A stretch of 5,143 bases of DNA from Victivallales bacterium (GTDB lineage Bacteria; Verrucomicrobiota; Lentisphaeria; Oligosphaerales; Oligosphaeraceae): assembly GCA_017964325.1 (NCBI GenBank), contig JAGCSE010000050.1:1-5143 (forward strand), read 5' to 3'. The position numbers and the translations under genes were made by a program. Below are positions 1 through 3,693 of this stretch, in pieces (position 1 is the stretch's first letter; every line of letters begins with the position of its first letter). A model generated the notes under the pieces. It was not told the origin of the DNA. It did not search any database and saw only the letters and a program-made list of their open reading frames with translations.

Positions 1-71
1 ATGGCGATGATGGCGATGACGACGAGCAGTTCAATCAGCGTGAAGGATGCGGCTTTTTTGATTTTGTCCAT
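1..71 (-). CDS. Pseudopilin N-terminus (partial, continues off the left edge)
   Basis: Only the first 23 residues are present ([20 protein letters not shown], then IIA). They form a class III (type IV pilin-like) leader: a short basic segment with four lysines, then the prepilin peptidase recognition block FTLIELL and the start of the hydrophobic helix. The Glu at mature position +5 is present. The residue before the expected cleavage site is Ser9, where Gly is usual. The start is ATG at 71-69, with a GGAG Shine-Dalgarno at 81-78 and a 6-base spacer. Such proteins are normally inserted in the inner membrane, cleaved and methylated by prepilin peptidase, and assembled into type II secretion pseudopili or related fibres. 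Everything after the leader is outside the window, so the specific role cannot be given. The first 44 bases match the same region of the next pseudopilin gene (966-1009) with two differences. Confidence 0.85.
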   Translation of the reverse strand, partial: MDKIKKAASFTLIELLVVIAIIA

Positions 72-135
72 TTAAGTCTCCATTGTTTAACGAAATACAT
101 ACTTTAATTGAAATTAATTTGGTTCAAATAAAACA

Positions 136-164
136 AATATAAATCTATGTTTTTCGTTTTGCAA
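136..164 (-). promoter_or_regulatory. Possible sigma-70-type promoter for the partial pseudopilin
   Basis: On the minus strand, TTGCAA (164-159) and TATATT (141-136) are separated by 17 bases in a very AT-rich stretch. Transcription would start near 129 and give a leader of about 58 bases before the ATG at 71. This is a pattern match only, and AT-rich DNA gives such matches easily. The remainder of the gene-free stretch 72-306 holds the heptamer repeats and a C10 tract; no further gene was seen in it. Confidence 0.3.
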
Positions 165-186
165 ATAATTCTTCCCAAAAAATGCT

Positions 187-271
187 GTCTAACCGTCTAA
201 CCGTCTCCCATCTAATCGTCTAACCGTCTAATCGTCTCCCATTTCACGTCTCACGTCTCACGTCTCACGTC
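187..271. repeat. Heptamer/octamer repeat array (left copy)
   Basis: The left part (187-238) is built of CGTCTAAC and CGTCTAAT octamers interrupted twice by CGTCTCCCAT. The right part (244-271) is exactly four tandem copies of TCACGTC. The same four-copy block, plus the following C, recurs at 3101-3129 and 3233-3261 in the same orientation, and TCTAATCGTCTAAC at 211-224 recurs at 3210-3223. The array is non-coding: it lies between the leader of the partial pseudopilin and the terminator of the next gene. It resembles the short tandemly repeated heptanucleotide repeats known from cyanobacterial intergenic DNA, but no kinship is claimed. It has no spacers of CRISPR type. A run of ten C residues follows at 274-283. 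Confidence 0.85.
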
Positions 272-306
272 CTCCCCCCCCCCAGCAGATACAATGGTCA
301 TGGGAC

Positions 307-342
307 AAAAAAAGCCGCCTTCCGTGGTGTGCGGAGGCGGCT
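307..342 (-). terminator. Rho-independent terminator of the complete pseudopilin gene
   Basis: Read on the minus strand, an AGCCGCCTCCG arm (342-332) and its partner (324-313) form an 11-bp GC-rich stem with one bulged base (321) and a 7-base loop (325-331). The stem is followed directly by a T run (the A run 307-312 on the plus strand). It begins 25 bases after the stop codon at 368-370. All parts of a classical intrinsic terminator are present. Confidence 0.92.
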
Positions 343-367
343 ATGTGAAGAAAAATGTTAAATTGGA

Positions 368-1036
368 TTATCTGACCGTCCAGTCACGCTTGTTGGCGTC
401 ATAGATGGAGAATTTCTCGCTGGTCACATGGCCATCGAAATGGAGCATATTGCAGAGTTCGTTGTGATGGAAGCTGATCTTGCAGTTGGAATCTGTCTTG
501 GTAACGGTGGAGTTTGTCCAATGGTAGATGGTACTGGTGGAGTCAACGACTGCGTTGGTGGTGGAGGGTTCCTTGAATTCGGAAATCTTCCATCTGTTGG
601 TGTTGTTGTTGTTGACGTTGCCGCCGAGCCACTCAGCCTTGAAATAGGAGCATTTCATCGGGTTGGCATACTGGCTGGGCAGACCTTCGCGACGGCCTGA
701 GATGGATGCGGGGTTGCTGACGTTGGGGCAGACGAACAGTTTGTATTCGCCGGTATAGACGGAGCAGAAATCCGGCCACCACATGAGCCAGTCGTCAGAA
801 GCCTTGTTGGGCGTTTCATACATGTAGATGATTGGGACATACTGGGCGTAGTCATCTTGATACATGGTATGGGCGATACCCATCTGCTTGAGGTTGTTGG
901 TGCAGGAGATGGACATGGCTTTTTCACGGGCCTTAGCGAGGGCGGGCAGCAGCATGGCGGCCAAAATGGCGATGATGGCGATGACGACGAGCAGCTCAAT
1001 GAGCGTGAAACCGAGCATTCGTTTGATTTGGTTCAT
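368..1036 (-). CDS. Type II secretion-like pseudopilin with H-X9-DG motif
   Basis: A 222-residue protein with a class III signal: MNQIKRMLG, cleavage expected between Gly9 and Phe10, then [31 protein letters not shown], with Glu at mature position 5. The hydrophobic helix spans about residues 11-33 and serves first as membrane anchor, then as the assembly helix. The globular part has five Cys (45, 91, 103, 129, 185) plus Cys195, and an Asn-rich stretch (NNNN, 142-145). Near the C-terminus, His191 is followed nine residues later by Asp201-Gly202. This is the H-X9-DG motif of the prepilin-type processing-associated domain common in Planctomycetes and Lentisphaerae. These bacteria carry many such proteins and most have no assigned role. 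The start is ATG at 1036-1034 with AAGGA (1047-1043) six bases upstream. The gene has its own strong terminator and probably its own promoter, so it is likely monocistronic. Confidence 0.93.
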   Translation of the reverse strand: MNQIKRMLGFTLIELLVVIAIIAILAAMLLPALAKAREKAMSISCTNNLKQMGIAHTMYQDDYAQYVPIIYMYETPNKASDDWLMWWPDFCSVYTGEYKLFVCPNVSNPASISGRREGLPSQYANPMKCSYFKAEWLGGNVNNNNTNRWKISEFKEPSTTNAVVDSTSTIYHWTNSTVTKTDSNCKISFHHNELCNMLHFDGHVTSEKFSIYDANKRDWTVR

Positions 1037-1071
1037 TGTTGTTCCTTGTCCTTTTTGTGTTTTTATTGAAA

Positions 1072-1101
1072 ATTATCAATATAAAAATATCAATCATTCA
1101 A
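1072..1101 (-). promoter_or_regulatory. Possible promoter of the complete pseudopilin gene
   Basis: On the minus strand, TTGAAT (1101-1096) and GATAAT (1077-1072) are 18 bases apart, giving a predicted leader of about 30 bases. The surrounding 1060-1200 is extremely AT-rich, so several other boxes could be drawn, including a TTGCAA at 1138-1133 without a well-placed -10. No GC-rich terminator for the metallopeptidase was found in this same gap, so some read-through from it is possible. Confidence 0.25.
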
Positions 1102-1202
1102 TCATATATTAAAATATTTCATGCTTTCCAGATTGCAAATCAAAAAATAAAGAAAAATTAATAAAAAATTCATGAAATCATAACTATAAATAAGAATCGA
1201 AA

Positions 1203-1901
1203 TTAATTTCTGCGTCTTCCGCCGCCGATGACGCCGAATCTGACGAGATAGTAGAGCAGGGTGGCGAGGGAGGAGGCCGCGCCGGCGACATACGTCAGGA
1301 AGGCGGCGTTTAGGACGGTGCCAGCGTGTTCGCGTTCAGACGGTTGCAGGATGCCCGCATCGACGAGCGCCTTTTTCGCACGGGAGGAGGCGTTCCATTC
1401 GACTGGCAGTGTGACGACGGAGAACACAAATGCAGTGCTGAAGCAGATGAGCCCTAGATTGATGAGAATCGGAGCGTGCATCAAGGCTCCGGCGACAATC
1501 AAAACGTATGAGAATTTTTGTCCGAGATTGGTGGGGATGACGAGCAGGGTGCGAAGCCCCATGAGGCCGTAGTGGCTGGCTTTCTGGAGGGCATGGCCCG
1601 CTTCATGGCAGGCGACGCCGAGTGCGGCCAGCGATTGGCTGTCATAGACGGCATCCGAAAGCCGGAGCGTATTGGTTGACGGGTCATAGTGGTCTGAAAG
1701 GAAGCCGTTTACATGTTCGATTCGGACATTGTTGACTCCGGATGCGCGGAGCATTTGGTCCGCCGCCTGCGCTCCCGTCAGACCAGAGTACGAACTGACT
1801 TTTGAATATTTGCTGAAGGTCGTTTTTAGATAAAAAGTGGCGAGTGAAGACAGGATGAAGGCGGGTATGGCGAACAGGAGGTAGGTTGGATCGAAATACA
1901 T
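1203..1901 (-). CDS. Membrane zinc metallopeptidase, YugP family (Zn_peptidase_2)
   Basis: A 232-residue integral membrane protein starting MYFDPTYLLF, the typical opening of the YugP family (PF04298). The zinc-binding HEXXH motif is HEAGH at residues 99-103, within VACHEAGHALQ. The later PVEWNAS segment carries Glu168, the likely third zinc ligand. Hydrophobic segments lie at about residues 6-25, 117-123 (short), 131-165 (probably two helices) and 198-222, and the tail is basic (GGGRRRN). Length matches the family. The reaction is presumably proteolysis at or in the membrane; the substrate is unknown. An upstream in-frame ATG would add 13 residues, but the start at 1901-1899 is preferred because AAGGAAA (1914-1908) sits six bases before it and because the family begins with MYFDP. 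The gene is divergent from the SGNH gene and is followed on the same strand by a pseudopilin after a 166-base gap. Confidence 0.93.
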   Translation of the reverse strand: MYFDPTYLLFAIPAFILSSLATFYLKTTFSKYSKVSSYSGLTGAQAADQMLRASGVNNVRIEHVNGFLSDHYDPSTNTLRLSDAVYDSQSLAALGVACHEAGHALQKASHYGLMGLRTLLVIPTNLGQKFSYVLIVAGALMHAPILINLGLICFSTAFVFSVVTLPVEWNASSRAKKALVDAGILQPSEREHAGTVLNAAFLTYVAGAASSLATLLYYLVRFGVIGGGRRRN

Positions 1902-1907
1902 GGTGGC

Positions 1908-1914
1908 TTTCCTT
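1908..1914 (-). promoter_or_regulatory. Ribosome binding site that fixes the metallopeptidase start
   Basis: AAGGAAA on the minus strand lies six bases upstream of ATG 1901-1899. The alternative upstream ATG (1940-1938) has no comparable site and lies at the predicted transcription start, so the longer 245-residue reading is unlikely. Confidence 0.8.
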
Positions 1915-1941
1915 ATTTTACAGTGAAGAGCGGTTGACAAT

Positions 1942-1971
1942 AATATACCATCATTTAATTGAGAGAAGCAA
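1942..1971 (-). promoter_or_regulatory. Probable promoter of the metallopeptidase gene
   Basis: On the minus strand, TTGCTT (1971-1966) and TATATT (1947-1942) are separated by 18 bases. Transcription would start near 1935, giving a leader of about 34 bases that includes the ribosome binding site. The same TATATT and TTGC elements occur in the proposed promoter at 136-164. Confidence 0.38.
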
Positions 1972-2033
1972 CTTGTTTTGACAATTTATCGACTATTTGG
2001 TTCATGGAAAATGATGAAATGCGTCCATCCGCG

Positions 2034-2061
2034 TTGATTTTTCATAATTCTCCTATAGAAT
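2034..2061 (+). promoter_or_regulatory. Probable promoter of the SGNH hydrolase gene
   Basis: TTGATT (2034-2039) and TAGAAT (2056-2061) are 16 bases apart, placing the start near 2068 and giving a leader of about 40 bases. The leader has a run of nine T residues (2082-2090) and a GGAG Shine-Dalgarno (2098-2101) seven bases before the ATG. The -10 overlaps an alternative TATAGA at 2054. This is a pattern match only. Confidence 0.38.
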
Positions 2062-2108
2062 AAAGAGTTTACAAGAAAACATTTTTTTTTATCAAATGGA
2101 GACATGAC

Positions 2109-2972
2109 ATGGCAGAAGCATTGCAAAAACTTTCGGTATTGACGATCGGCAACAGTTTTACGGACAGCTTGATGTCTTATTTCCAGCCAGTTGTGGAATC
2201 GGCTGGCTGCGAACTGTATTTTGAGCGCGCGAACCACGGCGGCTGCGAGCTGCATCGCCATTGGAACTACATCGAAAATGAAGAGCGGGACCGCGTGTTC
2301 CGCATGTACCAGAACTACACGCACACGATGAAGGAGATTCTGCAGTCGCGTCCATGGGACATTGTGACGATGCAGCAGGCGTCGCACGCAAGCTGGCGGC
2401 CCGAAACATTCGAGCCGTTCGGCACGAACATCTATAATTATGTGCGTACCAATGCGCCGTCGGCGGAAATCTGCATCCAGCAGACATGGTCCTACCGCAA
2501 GGATGACCCGCGCATCATGGCCGGCGGCGAATGGGGCATCGACCAGACGGAGATGTACAACCGGCTGACGGCAAACTACCGCAAGCTGGCCGCCGACCAC
2601 GGCAATCTCCGCATCATTCCGACTGGCTTCGCCGTGCAGTTGGCACGGCAGAACCAGCCGCATTCATTCGTCAACTACCCGCCTGAACTGCTCCAGCAGA
2701 TTGTCTGGCCGGACCTGCCTGCGCAGGCATGGTCATTGGTCGGCACGATGCGTTGGGCGAAAAACAAGGAGACGGGCGAGATGGTCATCCATCGCGACAC
2801 GATCCATCTGAATGAACGCGGCAAATATCTCCAGGCATGCGTTTGGTTTGCATTCCTTTATCACAGAAAGACTTGCGAAGTGACATTTGTTCCGGACTGC
2901 ATCGGCAACGCGGATGCGAAATTCCTTCGTGACATGGCCCAGAAGGCCGTGGATGAATTTCCGCAATTGTAA
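2109..2972 (+). CDS. DUF4886-type SGNH/GDSL-like hydrolase
   Basis: A 287-residue protein. Near the N-terminus, LTIGNSFTDSL (residues 11-21) matches block I of SGNH hydrolases in the GNSF form typical of DUF4886 (PF16227), with Ser16 as probable nucleophile. ANHGGCEL (41-48) probably supplies the block II glycine. DIVTMQQASHAS (84-95) takes the place of the GxND block III and uses Gln, as in this subfamily. Near the end, HRDTIHLNERGKYL (228-241) is block V, with Asp230 and His233 completing the triad. Members are thought to cleave esters, often acyl groups on carbohydrates; the substrate cannot be told from sequence. No signal peptide or membrane segment is visible, so the protein looks cytoplasmic. 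The start has GGAG at a 7-base spacing; another ATG at 2104 is out of frame. The gene is followed by a hairpin terminator and is probably monocistronic. Confidence 0.85.
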   Translation: MAEALQKLSVLTIGNSFTDSLMSYFQPVVESAGCELYFERANHGGCELHRHWNYIENEERDRVFRMYQNYTHTMKEILQSRPWDIVTMQQASHASWRPETFEPFGTNIYNYVRTNAPSAEICIQQTWSYRKDDPRIMAGGEWGIDQTEMYNRLTANYRKLAADHGNLRIIPTGFAVQLARQNQPHSFVNYPPELLQQIVWPDLPAQAWSLVGTMRWAKNKETGEMVIHRDTIHLNERGKYLQACVWFAFLYHRKTCEVTFVPDCIGNADAKFLRDMAQKAVDEFPQL

Positions 2973-2983
2973 GTGAGAGGAGA

Positions 2984-3005
2984 AAAAGCAATCTCGATTG
3001 CTTTT
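2984..3005 (+). terminator. Likely intrinsic terminator of the SGNH hydrolase gene
   Basis: AAAAGCAAT (2984-2992) pairs perfectly with ATTGCTTTT (2997-3005) around a CTCG tetraloop, 11 bases after the stop codon. The U run (four residues) forms part of the 3' arm, and the next bases are GGG, so termination may be incomplete. On the opposite strand the hairpin ends in five T residues, so it could act in both directions. Confidence 0.6.
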
Positions 3006-3007
3006 GG

Positions 3008-3069
3008 GTCATGAAAATCTTTTTCAGCGTCATGAAAAGTTTTTCAGCGTCATGAAAATCTTTTTCAGC
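3008..3069. repeat. Three tandem 20-21-base repeats, each a small hairpin
   Basis: Units at 3008-3028, 3029-3048 and 3049-3069 share the form GTCATGAAAA, a short loop, then TTTTCAGC. In each unit TGAAAA and TTTTCA form a perfect 6-base inverted repeat. The loop is three bases in units 1 and 3 and two bases in unit 2, so the only length change falls in the loop. A single related unit, with one stem mismatch, occurs at 3184-3201. The third unit overlaps the left end of the 119-base duplicated element. No function is known. Confidence 0.85.
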
Positions 3070-3170
3070 GTCTATCGTCTCATCGTCTAACGTCTTAAGC
3101 TCACGTCTCACGTCTCACGTCTCACGTCCAACCGCGCAATGGCAACGCCATTACGCCATGCCAGAAAAAA
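3052..3170. repeat. 119-base intergenic repeat element, copy A
   Basis: This is the first copy of an element repeated 132 bases further on (3184-3302), with 3 mismatches and no gaps over 119 bases. In order it holds a TGAAAA/TTTTCA hairpin, several CGTCTA-type units, the word CGTCTTAAGC, exactly four TCACGTC heptamers (3101-3128), and a hairpin AATGGC-AAC-GCCATT (3138-3152). That hairpin can be extended by GCG/CGC across one mismatch (3134-3156). The element ends in an A run. No protein-coding region was found in it. Confidence 0.93.
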
Positions 3171-3183
3171 TACAAATGGCACA

Positions 3184-3302
3184 ATGAAAATCTTATTCAG
3201 CGTCTATCGTCTAATCGTCTAACGTCTTAAGCTCACGTCTCACGTCTCACGTCTCACGTCCAACCGCGCAATGGCAACGCCATTACGCCCTGCCAGAAAA
3301 AA
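3184..3302. repeat. 119-base intergenic repeat element, copy B
   Basis: Second copy of the element, with the heptamer block at 3233-3260 and the hairpin at 3266-3288. It differs from copy A by T to A in the first hairpin, C to A in a CGTCT unit, and A to C after the second hairpin. It ends one base before the Shine-Dalgarno region of the Dabb gene, so it probably forms much of that gene's upstream or leader region. No clear -35/-10 pair was recognised within it. Confidence 0.93.
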
Positions 3303-3317
3303 CAAGGAAATAGCAAA

Positions 3318-3620
3318 ATGGTAAAGCACATCATCTTATGGAAATTGAAGGAAGAACTGTCAGCGGATGAGAAAATAAACGTAAAGGCTGGCATCAAGTC
3401 GGGCCTGGAAGGATTGAAGGGGATCATTCCGGGGCTGGAGGCGATCGTTGTCCGCACGGGGGGGCTTGCGAGTTCCAATGCGGATGTCATGCTGGATTCG
3501 ACATTTGCAGATGAAGCGGCGTTGAAGGGATATGCCGTGCATCCTGCGCATGTGGAAGTCGCTAATACAAAAGTGCGTCCATTCGTCCAGACACGGCTCT
3601 GCATGGATTATGAAAGCTAA
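3318..3620 (+). CDS. Dabb (stress-responsive alpha/beta-barrel) domain protein
   Basis: A 100-residue single-domain protein that fits the Dabb family (PF07876) along its whole length. Family features are the opening MVKHIILWKLKE with His4, the segment IPGLEAIVV (37-45), the strand DVMLDSTFADEAALKGY (56-72), and the signature HPAHVEV (75-81) followed by RPFV. Dabb proteins are small ferredoxin-like folds that dimerise into an alpha/beta barrel. Plant members respond to salt stress, and a few bacterial and fungal relatives are enzymes. The role of the bacterial stand-alone form is mostly unknown, and none is assigned here. The start has AAGGAAA (3304-3310) seven bases upstream. The repeat element lies immediately before it. 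The kinase gene follows after 73 bases with no strong terminator, so co-transcription is possible. Confidence 0.92.
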   Translation: MVKHIILWKLKEELSADEKINVKAGIKSGLEGLKGIIPGLEAIVVRTGGLASSNADVMLDSTFADEAALKGYAVHPAHVEVANTKVRPFVQTRLCMDYES

Positions 3621-3637
3621 AAGCAAATGCTTGATTG

Positions 3638-3653
3638 TTCTATAGTTATAGAA
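3638..3653. other. Short inverted repeat between the Dabb and kinase genes
   Basis: TTCTATA (3638-3644) and TATAGAA (3647-3653) form a perfect dyad around a GT centre. It is AT-only apart from one C-G pair, has no T run after it, and is therefore a poor terminator. It could be a regulator binding site for the kinase gene, or chance. TATAGT at 3641-3646 inside it could serve as a -10 box, but no good -35 lies upstream. Confidence 0.35.
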
Positions 3654-3684
3654 GAAAGCTTGATTTCGGGCAGAATTAAGCAAT

Positions 3685-3689
3685 GGTGA
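3685..3689 (+). promoter_or_regulatory. Ribosome binding site of the kinase-FGE gene
   Basis: GGTGA ends four bases before ATG 3694. It matches the downstream part of the extended Shine-Dalgarno AGGAGGTGA in its proper register. In the kinase frame there is a stop codon at 3661-3663 and no other ATG between it and 3694, which supports this start. The ATG at 3683 within the site opens only a four-codon frame. Confidence 0.6.
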
Positions 3690-3693
3690 AAAG

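Noticed and set aside
187..271. CRISPR array
   Set aside because: The units are only 7-8 bases and run directly into each other, with no unique spacers of uniform length. No cas gene is present.
1145..1200. Terminator for the metallopeptidase around the TTCATGAA palindrome
   Set aside because: The dyad is only 8 bases, is AT-rich and has no real loop. A T run follows, but the stem is too weak to call.
1934..1983. Two plus-strand TTGACA boxes (1934-1939 and 1978-1983)
   Set aside because: They match the -35 consensus perfectly, but no acceptable -10 lies 15-19 bases downstream of either. The pair at 2034-2061 is the better promoter candidate.
1986..2663. A 225-codon open frame on the minus strand, antisense to the SGNH gene
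   Set aside because: The plus-strand gene has clear SGNH motifs, a good ribosome binding site and a terminator. The antisense product shows no recognisable domain, and its composition is that expected of an opposite-strand shadow.
3052..3222. A 12-codon frame (MKI, F or L, FSVYRLIV) present in both repeat copies at 3052-3090 and 3184-3222
   Set aside because: The two copies are almost identical in DNA, so the frame is kept passively. Neither has a Shine-Dalgarno, and one difference changes a residue. A translated peptide is not supported.
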